A DNA stretch of 64,000 nucleotides, from positions 2,212,590 to 2,276,589 of the forward strand of contig CM076668.1 of the NCBI GenBank assembly GCA_038496675.1, written 5' to 3'. This DNA is from Rachycentron canadum (Eukaryota; Chordata; Actinopteri; Carangiformes; Rachycentridae). The translations under genes and the position numbers were made by a program. The notes below the pieces were generated by a model that saw only the letters and a program-made list of their open reading frames with translations, was not told the origin of the DNA and searched no databases. Shown here piece after piece: positions 37,130 to 49,500 of this stretch (position 1 is its first letter; the number at the start of each line of letters is the position of its first letter).

Positions 37130-37576
37130 CGCCATAAAAAACATGAAGGAGTGAAAGACTTGATGGTTGTCCAGGAGGTGGAGAGGCTGATGATCTGTGC
37201 CGTGGCAGGGTTTAGACAGTGTTGCTGAAAAGAGAGAGAAACGATAAAGGTAGTCAGCAATAACATTGTAATGACCAGTGTGGAGAATGAATTGGTAAGT
37301 GACTGACAGCTACATGAGATGGACCATAAAAGCCATGATTGCAGGACAATTGCTTTGGCCCTTGTTAATGATGTCAGCTGCAGCGGGGTTGTCAGCGAGG
37401 ATGAGGATTGATCTGCTTGAGCAGTTGTGCATCCACAAGAGGGCAGCAATGACAACTGGGTAGATTTTATGAAATGATTCAAGATGCTTGAAAAAGGTTT
37501 TGAAGAACTTACGTGAACTCGTTCGGCCAGAGCCATTGTCCATCATTTGCAGAAGAAAGTGATACTGTGGCAGCAC
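37130..37576 (-). mobile_element. DIRS-type retrotransposon fragment, RNase H region, frameshifted
   Basis: On the - strand, the frame from 37576 carries the block PVVIAALLW, then ILADNPAAADIINKG and CPAIMAFM. These match in order the RNase H part of DIRS-like (tyrosine-recombinase) retrotransposons of fish as I remember it, which typically read PIV-AALLWG, a DNEA-V-IINKGRS block and PAIM. After about residue 88 the frame stops, and the homologous continuation (HTGHYNVIADYLYRF in a second frame) is found just downstream, so the copy is frameshifted. The aspartate of the DN block is kept. No reverse transcriptase, methyltransferase or recombinase parts are visible. Confidence 0.65.
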
Positions 37577-37608
37577 CTCTTTACCAACTGAAGAGGTGCT
37601 GCCACAGT
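37564..37608. repeat. perfect inverted repeat, 18-base arms, 9-base loop
   Basis: ACTGTGGCAGCACCTCTT (37564-37581) and AAGAGGTGCTGCCACAGT (37591-37608) are exact complements around TACCAACTG. The left arm overlaps the end of the DIRS fragment, so the right arm looks like a snap-back copy of retroelement sequence. Confidence 0.95.
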
Positions 37609-38167
37609 CAAACCTTCTGCTTCAGATGATCAAACCAATCTGCATCTGAATAACCCACGGTCAGTTTATTAATCCCAGACACTGATCTTTTGATACATGT
37701 TTTTTAGAGTCTATGGATGTGTGAAGCTGTGATCCTGATAGTCACATGTGCTCCAGTCTTCCTGTGGAACAAGATCCAGCCACAAGACAAAAACTGCCTT
37801 TACACTAGCAAGTAAAGGCAGATGTTCCAGCGAAGAGCTGGATAAAAGCAAAGCCATATGTTAGATGTGCAAGAAGAAGCCAATAGAAGACAAAGCCATA
37901 CCTCTTGGTGGATGGTGTAATTGGTGCCGATACATATAATTTATTCCATATTATTTCTTGAGATGTGTCATGTTGACTGTTGGTCAATAGTGGTCATTGT
38001 AACTGCAGCTATTTTAACATACACCAAGGCCACGTAGTCAATAGAGTTTTGGTTTTTTTTTAAATCATGTTCCACTGAATTAATCCCACACAACATACTC
38101 ATACTCAGGCAGGAAAACTTTATTTCCAAAAACTAGTATCACAGCAGGTGATTCAACTTTTATGTCT
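37609..38167. other. no gene seen
   Basis: No recognisable exon or repeat. Confidence 0.45.
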
Positions 38168-38426
38168 CATAGACTGTATAAAAGTGGAAGTGGACTATTG
38201 GGCTGAAAAGTTAGGCCAGTGCTGAAAAGCCTTAAACCTTCATTTTATATAATGACCAAGTTTCAAGATTATTTTTTTTCAATGCAATAAATGATGGTCC
38301 CATTTAGAGGAAAATAGACCATAAAGCAGGGTATTCATTAGGGTGTTTCTACTGTCTGATTGACAGACAGGATAGAGTACAGAGCAGGTCAGATCCACGC
38401 CTCACTCCTCCTCAGCTCCACCAGCT
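38168..38426 (+). repeat. MITE-like family A, copy 5
   Basis: Plus-oriented copy with CATAGACTGTATAAAAGTGG, AACCTTCATTTTATATAATG, ACCATAAAGCAGGG, GATTGACAGACAG and CTCACTCCTCCTCAGCTCCA in family order. The central block is deleted. Confidence 0.7.
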
Positions 38427-41400
38427 AACCTGAGCAAAATACACCATTTAGCACTTCAATTGTTTATTGTACAAACCTTTACAAATTTACAATATAGATA
38501 ACATGTCCTAACAGAACAGAATATTTTATCAAAAATATCATATGTACATAATTGACTCATACATAAATAAAAAGTGCATTGATGTAAATGCTCTGGGGTC
38601 CATTCGTTATGTAAATAACATTTTTATAATGCACCTGAATAGGGTTAGGCTTATGGAAGTGAAATGGAAAGTAGTGATACCAAGCCCTAATGTCAAATTA
38701 TGTTCAGTTGTGATAAAGGATGAAGATGTGTCAGTATATTGGTCCACAGTTTGTAACCTAGTGTCCTCTTACTTTACAGGTGGAGCTTTTATTAACACTC
38801 TGCACTACGATCACTGTCCAGAAATCCTGCAACCATCACGACATGGGAGATGTTTGGCTGCCCGTCCATCACACTCATCAGGATTCCCAGTACAGGATTC
38901 ACGTTATACTGGGACGTGATGCTGCCTTAATGGCATCTTGATTGTCCTTTCAAACATTAGTGTCCTTGTGTGAAGCTTTGTGATAGATTCCTTGGATATT
39001 GTGCTATGTAATTGTTCTGAGAGACACTGACAAGTTGTGTGAAAAAAAATCACATAGATATTGCCTCCTAATAAAACATGCCTGCATATACAATTCAGGC
39101 CTGATGTAGGTGGTTTATTTGATTATTATTAAAATTTGGTTATTCAAATATCTGATATCTTGATCTTATACAAGCTACTGTATATTGTCATGTAATCCAT
39201 ATTTATCTTAATTATATTGGATGCAGAGCGGGGCAGCGAAAATTGCAGGGTGCCTTTGCTCATTCAGTTATGTGGTAATGACACATTTTAGGGCACAGAC
39301 CTTACTGGTCAATGAAGTGACATTTTCTCTGTCTCTTCGCCACCCTGAGCTTTAATGTGAACATATTTAAATGGTATTAATGTGTGTTTGTGCACAAATA
39401 TAAATGTCCTCTTTAGAACAGTTGTCTGGAAGAAGGCCTGGTGACGTGGCATTAATTATTGTCATTATTATTGTAATTACTTTGATTACGATGGACAGTC
39501 AGACACCTGATCTCATGCACTGAATCATCCGATTTTATTCACTTTTAATTTGCAGTTATTTAGTGTGATTCAGGGTGGGCTGAAGATAGGGGGAGCTGAA
39601 GCTTGTCCATGGTTTACGAATCCAATTGATGATTGACCATGTTACATTTATGTTTTTTTTGTTCTGTTTTGTTTTTTTATAGAAAATGAAGAGAAAGATT
39701 CCACCCCTCTTTTTATTTGAGAACCAACAGAATTCCTTCAGTTGTATGAGGGACAAAAGCATGACAGTATTAAAAAGTAGTGTCCAGTAGTAGTAGAGAA
39801 CTGACTTCCGGTTTGAGGGTAATCCATTACATCATTATATCTCAGAGGAAATATTCCAAGGGTTTTGATCAACCTTCGTGTGATATATTAGTTTAGAGAC
39901 ACATTTTGGTAATATATTAGAAAGAGGAAATTAGATTCTTTTTGTGTTATCTCCTCATTTCCCCTGAGTCTTTTAAGAAACATTGGTATGATCATCTCTT
40001 AGTGTTTTTCTCTCTGATAATTTTATCACCCTGTAATGCCCAACTTTGTGTTACTGAAAGATTATACACTGCTGTTCATAATCAACTCTTTCAAATGCAA
40101 AGTTTTGAAATACATTGTAAACTGGAGCAAACTGTACTAACAGTAATAGTGTAATACATTTGTCTGTTTTCAGAGCCTAGGATTCACAGCCTGGAGTTCA
40201 CTATTCTCACTTTCCTCTGTAAATGATAGGTGTAAGTAGATATAGAGAGTGTGAGATTTGAATTCAGACTGGACAATGCAGCTGTAAATACTGCAACAGA
40301 CACTGTGTACTAATTCATTTGAGAATCACCAGGTCACTGCAATATTTCCAAACATCCACTAGATGTCAACATTGGCTTGGTCCCAGCATCGACATAATGC
40401 TCATGAGACCATCATCATCATATCATGGCAAAGGCTCTTTAATGTGTCAGTGTTTATATTTGAATTTTCCTGATTAATCCATTAATTTCTTTCCCGATAA
40501 ATTCCATTGAGAAATCTCTGTTATGTTCATGTATGAAATCAATTACTATCTTGTTACACTATGTACGTACATAATCTGTACTTTTACCCATAAACTCTTA
40601 AAAATAAATATCATTATCTTTACTCTCATGATGCTGTAATTGTATTTCCTCAATTTCTCTTCTTCTCTTCTCATTTTTTAATGGTTTATGGATTCATTTG
40701 TTATTATAAAGAAGTTTAATTAGGTTATGGAAACAAGATATGAATTTTAGTGTTTGCACTCAAGTCTAAGACAAATTAGGAAAATGACATCTCTGAATGG
40801 TAAAGAGTAATTGCTATAAATCTATACCACTGAATTATTTTTGCATTAATGGCCTTGGTGTTTTAGGCTCCTTTAACAGTCTGTAGATTATCTCCACTAA
40901 CTGATGTTTGACTCATCTAGGGATCAGGTTTAATCTGTGAAAAAGTATTATATTTTTAACCATTAGATTGAGTTTGTTGCACAGTCAACTCTCTGGCTGT
41001 GATGTGTCAGATTGGAGGCCTCAGCTCTGCTCTGAAACTGAATCAGAAAGCACACCAGTTTGGTTCAGGGCAAGGTTCTCAGCAATTTCATGAGCTGTAC
41101 TCCATGTGATTTGTACTAGGACATGTGCATGTTCATAAATTGTTCTGTTGCAGCGACAGAGACCAGTAACCCTCTTAATGATTGGATTAACCCTCCTCAG
41201 CTCTGGCAGCTCCCCAGCCATCTGAGAGAACACTTTGTACTGAAGTGTGGGGCGCTTGATGCTCACTGTTGCAATGCAAAGTCTTAATGCATTTTATTCC
41301 CTTGTTAGTCTTTACTCAAAGTCTCCACATTTGGACAAAAGTTGAGTCTGTTGGCTAATTGCTGTAGTTTGTTATTTTAATTTAATGTGTTTACACTGTT

Positions 41401-43019
41401 TGGTTTGATAAATTAAGTTAAATCCCATTTTTCACCAACAAATTAAACTGTAAAGATGACCATTATTACCGTTATTCCCGGTGTTGAATAATATGACTAA
41501 CGCTAAGAGCTTGTCTTTAACCGTGAAGTCACATATTCCTATAAGTTGTGAATGCAGCCTGCAGGCCGAGTGCAGAGCATTGGTCTTCACGTGTGGGCCA
41601 GTTACTCAATCTGTAGAACAACAGGTCTGCCATGTGAGCTGCCTGGGCTCTGTGTTGACTGGCCCACGGGCAGCCAATGAGAAAAAATCTGTGTGGCCGG
41701 CCCATGTGCAGCCAATCAGAAAAATCTCAACTCAGATTTAGAGGGCGTGGCTACAGACCGAGAGCAGAACTAACTTGGATGTGAGAAGGGTGTTCTCCAT
41801 CTGTCTATCTCTCTGCCGTGTCCTGTGTCCTGCTTTTATATGGACAGAATTCAAGCAAATGACAAGGTGTTGGCACTTTGTACCTGACGGATGTAAAAAC
41901 AAGAGGTTCAAAAGATGCCCAATTACCACACCTCTCTAAACATTTATCACACCAAGTTCTTTGCTGTTTTTGCCGTTCTTTATTGTATGAAAATATGTTA
42001 CGCAAGTGACTTTAACTGTCTGATGATAAGGGCTGCTCCTTTACTTCTCTATAACAGAGACATGTATTTCCATATGATTTGCCTGCCTTAGGTGTGTCCT
42101 CTAATGAGACGTGTGCAAAAAAAAAGTAACAGTGGATCTTATAATCTTATTTTCCATTTTCACTTTTTTCTACTAAACCCAGCAACCAACACAGAATTGG
42201 ACTTTTTAATGTATTTAATACAGAACACTTTTTATTAGGGGCAGTGTGTGTTTGTGTGTGTCAGAGCTTTTGATTATAAGTGCTAGAGCGAAAGAGAAAA
42301 CAAGTCAACTCAACATGACAACTTGAAACTAGTCGGGGTCAAAATGGGACGACAGCTTGTTGGGTTATGTCTGTATGTTTACAAAACCACATACTCTAGT
42401 GTGTATCAATCTGAGAAGAAGGCTTGGTCGAAACATGTTTGTACATGTTGTGGGCCTGTACTACGGTTTCATTCTTGTTTGGTTGAATCAACCTGGCATG
42501 ACATAGTCAGGCAGTCAACAGGGCTGCAATAAACTCATGTTGGGAGGTAGCTGGGTGTTTGTCTGTAACTGTTAATGTAAATGTTTCTACATTATGCATA
42601 ACATGGAATAGATATGAGTTGTTATTTATAATCAGTAAGTAGTCGATAAAGCGTTGTCAGTATGTGTATTCTCTACAGCTGATTAAATTCACAGTATAGT
42701 ATTATTCCTGGATGGTGTTTGACTTAGTGACAAATTAAACTTGTATGTGTTTCCTTCAAGTAAAGGTAATCGTGTTTTTCTTAATTAAGCCGTCGACATT
42801 GCTACTGTGATACCAACAACCTAAATGGGTAAAACAACATGAAAGTCACGAAGAAGAAGGGAGCTGCTGTTATAGTTACCACAGTGTCCTATAGAAGCTT
42901 AAGACACAGGCTTCATTTCGTGTTTTTTAAATAACCATGTCACAAAAGGGTTAAATAATGTTGTGTTGCGTAATATTGTTTATTAGAGTTTTTCATGTGT
43001 ATTTAACTACGTAAATAAC
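38427..43019. other. no gene seen; upstream of csnk1d
   Basis: AT-rich intergenic DNA. A + strand frame at 38542-38919 (125 codons) has no recognisable domain. No upstream exon of csnk1d was recognised, though a non-coding first exon here cannot be excluded. Confidence 0.4.
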
Positions 43020-43509
43020 GTCGCCAGATTTGAAATGTTTTGTCTTAAGATTTACTTCCATATTCTGTTGCTAGGGGAAGTGACGTCAGCAGCAACAGCA
43101 GCCTTCACGGTGGAGGAGAGAATCCGACACTGGAGTGAAGCTGCTTACGGACAGGGACGAAGTCTGTCAGCAAAATCCGTCTCCATCCTTAAGTACTGGC
43201 CAACAATGACCCCCCAGATACGGAGAACATAAACTACGCGTTTCACACTACCGGATGATACCGATATTATAGCTCTACGTTCCTCAGAAAGATACAAAAG
43301 GGATGGTGAAATTTGGATCGTTACCGAAGGAACTGGGATTCTGGGGGGGAAGGGGATTGTGAATTAAGGGGGGTAGAGACCGGTCAGAGAAGGTGAAGTA
43401 TTTGCCGAGGTAACGTAAACAAAAGGTTAATAGCTGAACATTCAGGATAAGCAACGTTAGTTACCAAGTTGTAAACGAAGCAACAGACGTAACGTTAGCT
43501 AATAGCGAA
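43020..43509 (+). promoter_or_regulatory. csnk1d: csnk1d promoter and 5' UTR, CpG-rich
   Basis: CpG dinucleotides become frequent here after tens of kilobases in which they are scarce, and they stay frequent into exon 1. A full palindromic CRE (TGACGTCA) sits at 43081-43088, directly after an ETS-like GGAAG. No TATA box is placed convincingly. The pattern fits a CpG-island promoter of a housekeeping gene, as expected for CSNK1D. The transcription start is not defined by sequence. I infer it lies downstream of the CRE, giving a 5' UTR of a few hundred bases. Confidence 0.6.
43081..43088. promoter_or_regulatory. CRE (TGACGTCA), putative CREB/ATF site
   Basis: Exact 8-base palindrome of the consensus cAMP response element, in the CpG-rich region about 420 bases before the csnk1d start codon. 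Confidence 0.6.
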
Positions 43510-43585
43510 ATGGAGCTAAGAGTGGGGAACCGATACAGACTGGGTAGAAAAATCGGAAGTGGATCTTTCGGGGACATCTATTTAG
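43510..43585 (+). CDS. csnk1d: csnk1d coding exon 1
   Basis: Residues 1-25 plus one base, starting [14 protein letters not shown] and holding most of the glycine loop. Donor is TTTAG then GTGAGT. The ATG context is GCGAAATGG. Confidence 0.96.
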
Positions 43586-46500
43586 GTGAGTAAACTGTAT
43601 CTTCATTATTCCCGTATGTTCATGAACCACCTTTACCCGCCACAACAGGCACCGTTTATCACACGTCTTTGTCCAAATTACATTAGATTCACGTCATTCT
43701 CCGATCCGTGTCATTTTACGTCACAGCTAAGCTAGCTGAGTTTTCCTCACCTCTGCTCTGCTAAAACTACTTGAAGTTGTCGGCTCCAATGATATAAGCC
43801 AGCTGAGTAGTGGCGTTGCGAGCATTTCACACATGCAAGCGAGACAGCTGCCATTCAAAAGATATGCTGAATGAATCCAGTGAGGGCTCCAAACTACTTT
43901 TGGCTGAAGAGCGTTGTTTATTAACATACAACTCTTTGCCTTCTTGCCATTTCCCCTCTGCCCTGCACTGACTGTCAATTTTTTGGATGTTATTAATGTT
44001 CACAGATTGAAACACTTGTCCCAGTGCCTGTATTTAATGAGGCTACCTCAGTGGGATATATCTGTTATGTCATCCTGACGTGGGCTCAAGTCACAACAGC
44101 TTTACAGTCATCCTCTTATAATGACAATAATGATAAGGTTCCGGTTTGTATGGCTGTCATACGGACTGGTAGTGATATCTGATATACCTGAAGTATAGCT
44201 TGAATATCAGCCTGGGCTAAAGTACATTTTACGTACTTGTAGTACCAAATAATATACAATCCTTAATCCTACACATTTCATGCAAGTTTCTAATCTCATA
44301 CTGGGATGTTCTGCTTACTTTTCTTTACCCTGTTGTTGTCCTTTTGTTCAAGTCTTGGCTTTGGCAAGAATTAAACTGGCAGCTCATCTCTTGACAAAAC
44401 ATAAGTATAGACTAATACACACAGAAAGATATATGGTACGTTTTCTAAAGAGTTTCTAAACGATTTCTAAACCAACTATGTCATGGCAGACCTGTGGCGT
44501 GATGAATGGAAACCACTGTACATAATACAGCCCAATCAGCCACCCACCCATTTTCCTAAGGGTGCTTCTGTTAGTTTCAATCACATGATGTATGACATGG
44601 ATTTACTGTTGTGTAGTTATGTGAATTTGTTTGTGATGTTTGTGATGATGATCGTCAATTTTGGCAACAGTAGCCTATCATGGTTGTTTACAAGCGCCAG
44701 TTCAATCTTGTCGTGGTATGGTGTTGAAGGAGTTGACATTTCCATTTCCTGCTCACAGAGCCTATAATATGGTTTCAAGTTGTTGACGCGATCTTACTGT
44801 TTACCAAAGCCTGAATTTCCACTAGATTTATACAACTACTGTATTGTAACTGAGCCAGGAACTTTGGGTTTGCAAGTCTAGCGGGTTTGGCAAAGAAAAA
44901 TGCACCCAGCAGTTACTGGTTCAAACTTCAATATGTTTACAGAGAAGTCACCACTGTAAACAGTCAAGACTTACCAATAAACAAATGTGACAGGGAATGT
45001 TTACTACAGGCTATTAGCTTTCCACTGTATCTGTATTGATTAGTCTCAGACACCTACTGTAACTGCAGCATTTCCCATAGAAAGGCTTCACCTGGGTGGC
45101 CTGTCCAGATACATGAAGAGGTTCTTAGGGGGATAAATTCACTCACCTTCATCTTAGTAAGTCTTACATTGGTGCTCCATATTTCACTATTTTCAGTGTG
45201 CCACTGCCCAGCTAGCATCTATCTACTCTGGCTGCATGTGAGGCATTTCAGAAACACCTGTGAATGGTAGCATCTACCAAGTTTGAGGCATTTCGGGGAC
45301 ATGGGAGGGGAGCTGTAAGAGTTTGTGTTTGTGTTTGTGCCCTGTACGGTTGCCATTGACAACAGCTAGGTTGAGTCACTGTAGGCTTTGAGCGGTGACA
45401 CCTTTCCTCTGTGATCAGCAACAAGTTCATCTGGGCCAGACTGCAAGGCAACAAGGCTCCAGATGTTGAGCTTTGTCTTTATGGTTGGTTTGGTGTTGTA
45501 AACATATGCATGATTAAATGATCAATGATGGATGAATAAGATCCTGTCTGGCATTAAGATGACCTCATTGTGGTGCTTGGTAGGCTGGCCACTGCGGCAA
45601 AATATATATAAGGGAAACACCTTGCTGTGTTAAATATCAATTTAAGAAGTTATTATTACAACATGCCCAAAAAGTAGTTTTAGTAGAGTAGATGATAGTT
45701 GGCTATATTAAACTGGCTACATATGCTACAAGTCACAAAATTTCAATTAAATGGGATGAAAATAATTACAGTCTATGCAGATCCACTGCAAAACAAAATA
45801 TTATTTTCTGTGCTACCCCTAATTGAGTACAGGTCTCAGCCTTGCCTGGCCACAGCACCTGTATTAGAGGAATTCCCACTGACTAAAACAACTTAAATGC
45901 ATAGATGCACAGAAATTTAAATGGTTTTCACTCACTTTGGTGGCGTGTTAGACTGAAGCGAAGTTTTTGAAAATACATGCATTTTGTTGGTGGAAGCTGC
46001 TTGAATATCCAGCACTTGACAGATTCTTGCAGAATTTGTTTGACAGGTTCAGCGTCTTGTTTCAACATGGTTTTCACTTTGTTTATTCCTAGTTCAACAT
46101 TTTCCTTAAACAATATCATAAATATTACTTTACTTTGAAAGAACTGGATGCGTGTGGTGATGTAGCAAACATAAATCATAACATAAACCATGTGATGGAG
46201 AAGTTCTAGTTGCCATGATTCCTTTTCCATGTACTTGAAACTAATGCAGTTGGTTTTATATAACCAAACCCACATGTGAATCATCAGACATGTTGGCACA
46301 TGGAGGTTTTAAAAGGCTACTCCACCAACTTAGCATCGCACTCATTACATTGTTTCACTCCTGTGTGACTAAAACTTTGTGCCTACATTGTCCACAATAT
46401 AACTCAACTGCTGACAGCTCACTCTGGGAATTAACTGTTGCATGTGTGGCATATGCACGTAGCCTCGAGCCTTCAGTCTACAGCAGAGGTGAGGAGTTGG

Positions 46501-49500
46501 CTACAGGTCTGGTAACCTCTTCTTCCCCACTCTACACCCTCAGACCTATTATCACAGTTTTCACAGAGCTCCCTTTTGACCTGCACAGAACTGCATACAA
46601 CTTTTTTATATATACATTATTACGCCTCAAGACTTAAAATTGCAAGAACTTACCACTTAATTATGGTTTGTGTGTTCTGCATCATAGGCTTGTTCCCCTG
46701 GACTGAGAAAGCATCCCTGTTCTGCAATCTTCAATCTGTATGAACAAGTCTGACAGCTTCAGTGGAAGTTTAGCAATGGACCGATGTGTTCACATAGATA
46801 AATCAAATGTCAACCTGTTTGTTTTAGGATTTGTATCATTGCTGACTGTATTCTGTATGTGTTTATGGCATTGCATGGTAGCCTACTGGGATTTGTCCCT
46901 GTATGCTTGCTGGTCAGTCCTACTATTAGTTACATGGGTTTCTAAGGGCTTTGTTGTACCTAGGTGGTGCACACAGTTAGAGCGAATATCAATAGGTAAC
47001 GTCATCTTGTTAGTTAGTTAAATCTACCCCTCTCTCTTGTCTCTCTTTTCTCCACTTACTGTTACCATTGTTTAAAATTGAAGCCCTCTGCAGAGTTGTG
47101 ACATGCAGTTGTGCCAACTCTGATTCCACTGTATGTCTTTCAAACAAAGCTCTCTATTGAGGACAAAGTCTAATAGTTTTAATCAAATATGACATCCAGT
47201 GCTTGTACAACATTTAGCATCCAACAGCTGTACAGCAGTCTAAAAAGATCCTGAGCAAATCACTATGTTTGGGAGGATGGACCTGAGAATGATGCCACAC
47301 ATTTGCCCTTTCATGTTTTAATTTTAAGACTGGACTTTTCTTTTATATTGTGGTCTTTTCTTCTGGTGTGAAATCAGACAACTGTGTTTCCTATTAAATG
47401 CCAGGACAGCTGATTTCCTGGGATGGACCAGGACTCGTTTCATTACAGGCCCTTTTTACGCAGATGTCTTGCTGCATTGTTGATGATGATAACCCTCCAT
47501 TATGCCACCTTTGCTTGTTTAGTCTGAACCAAACAAAGGTGTCATGTTGTTGCCCTTGTGTGTGTAATGTCACATGGTATCCTGGCGTTCAGAAATCAGA
47601 GGCATGATGTATGACATCTAGTATGACCTATAACACATAACAGTGTTGCTTTCAAAAGGACACTGGTGGGTGAACTGGTGGCTGAGTGGAGTTTATTTCA
47701 CTGGCAGATTTTGATTACTCTTCAAATGCAAGCAAAGTTACATCAGAACACCACAGCCCTGTCCTATGATGCCGGATTTAGTTTTTATACAGCAGTCGAT
47801 TCAGCTCTGCAACTACCTCTGCTGTTGTCTTGAAGGTGGGACGACATTCCCACCTTGAACGGAGAGTGTAGAAGAGGCTATAGTCTCTTCCCTCTGCTTT
47901 GTGTTGGAAGTAGATCATGATGATGGGAAATGTTTAATATCTGAATATGAAAATTGAAACATTTGTCCTTTTCTAGGCACAGATATTTCAGTGGGTGAGG
48001 AGGTGGCAATTAAGCTGGAATGTGTGAAGACCAAACACCCCCAGCTCCACATCGAGAGCAAAATCTACAAGATGATGCAAGGAGGAGGTGACGTATCAGC
48101 TCACATGCTGGAATCCTTATGTCTCACAGGACCTGTGTTCTGTTGCCATAACATTTCCCTTCTCTCCCCCCCCCCACATTTTTGTGGTCTTCTTTCTCAT
48201 TGATTTACTCCTCTCACTTCCATCCACCTCAATTTGCCTCCTGCTTGTAGATATGTTGCATACATAACATAACCAGATCGTAGAAAGGACAGCAGCATGA
48301 AATCTGCTCACAGCTTTAAATTTCCTGCTGCTTTTTATTTTTAAAGCAAGTGGTCAAGTTTACCATGGACTTTTTTCTCAGTTGTTTAGATGTTTATATT
48401 GGATATACTATAATAACTATAGCCCAATTTCTACGGGTGGCTCAGTTGTTAGCACTCTCAGACAGAGAAAAGAAATAGTGTAGCTGCAAAGAACACACTG
48501 ACACTGAAGGTGAAACCCATATACACCATCAATCAGATTTTTTTCAGGGGCTTTTTAGCCTTTGGCCTCAACTTCAGCAAGTGAAACACACCATCAAGAG
48601 GTGATCTCTAGACTACGTTTTTGTGTTCTTACCATTGAAATTGCATTTACTTCTGTATTTCTGTAGTGGGCATTCCAACAATAAAGTGGTGCGGAGCAGA
48701 AGGTGACTACAATGTGATGGTGATGGAGCTGTTGGGCCCCAGCCTGGAGGATCTCTTCAACTTCTGCTCTCGCAAGTTCAGCCTCAAGACAGTCCTGCTG
48801 CTGGCTGATCAAATGGTGAGACTTCACTCTTCACACATTTTCTGTCTACTGAGTGCATCACACAAACTCCTTTTACATCGCACACTTTCTGAAAATGAGA
48901 ACAGGAATGGCTTCATTAGCCCCTTTTTCAGGAAAAATTTCATTAAATGACATTTAATTAACATCGTCATCGGGTTTAATCTGCTTGTCTGCAGTGTTTT
49001 AGCTTGTCTTTTTGTTCTTCTCCACAGATTAGTCGCATTGAATACATCCACTCCAAGAACTTCATCCACAGAGATGTGAAGCCTGATAACTTCCTGATGG
49101 GGCTGGGCAAAAAAGGCAACCTAGTCTACATTATTGACTTTGGCCTGGCTAAGAAATACCGTGACGCTCGCACGCACCAGCACATCCCTTACCGCGAGAA
49201 CAAGAACCTGACTGGCACTGCACGCTACGCCTCCATCAACACACATCTTGGGATTGGTACAATTGGCCGTGCTGCTGTTTTATACACTGAATTTGAGTTG
49301 TTTTTTTTTTTTGTTGTTGTTGTTTTTTTACTATGTGCAGTAACAACCGTTGGGTGTTGTCTCCCTCCACAGAGCAGTCAAGGCGTGATGACCTGGAGTC
49401 TTTGGGCTATGTTCTCATGTATTTTAATCTGGGCTCACTGCCTTGGCAAGGCCTCAAGGCTGCTACCAAGAGGCAGAAGTATGAACGGATCAGTGAGAAA

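Noticed and set aside
38542..38919. 125-codon frame on the + strand
   Set aside because: No recognisable motif, and AT-rich sequence gives such frames by chance. No promoter or poly-A signal evidence.
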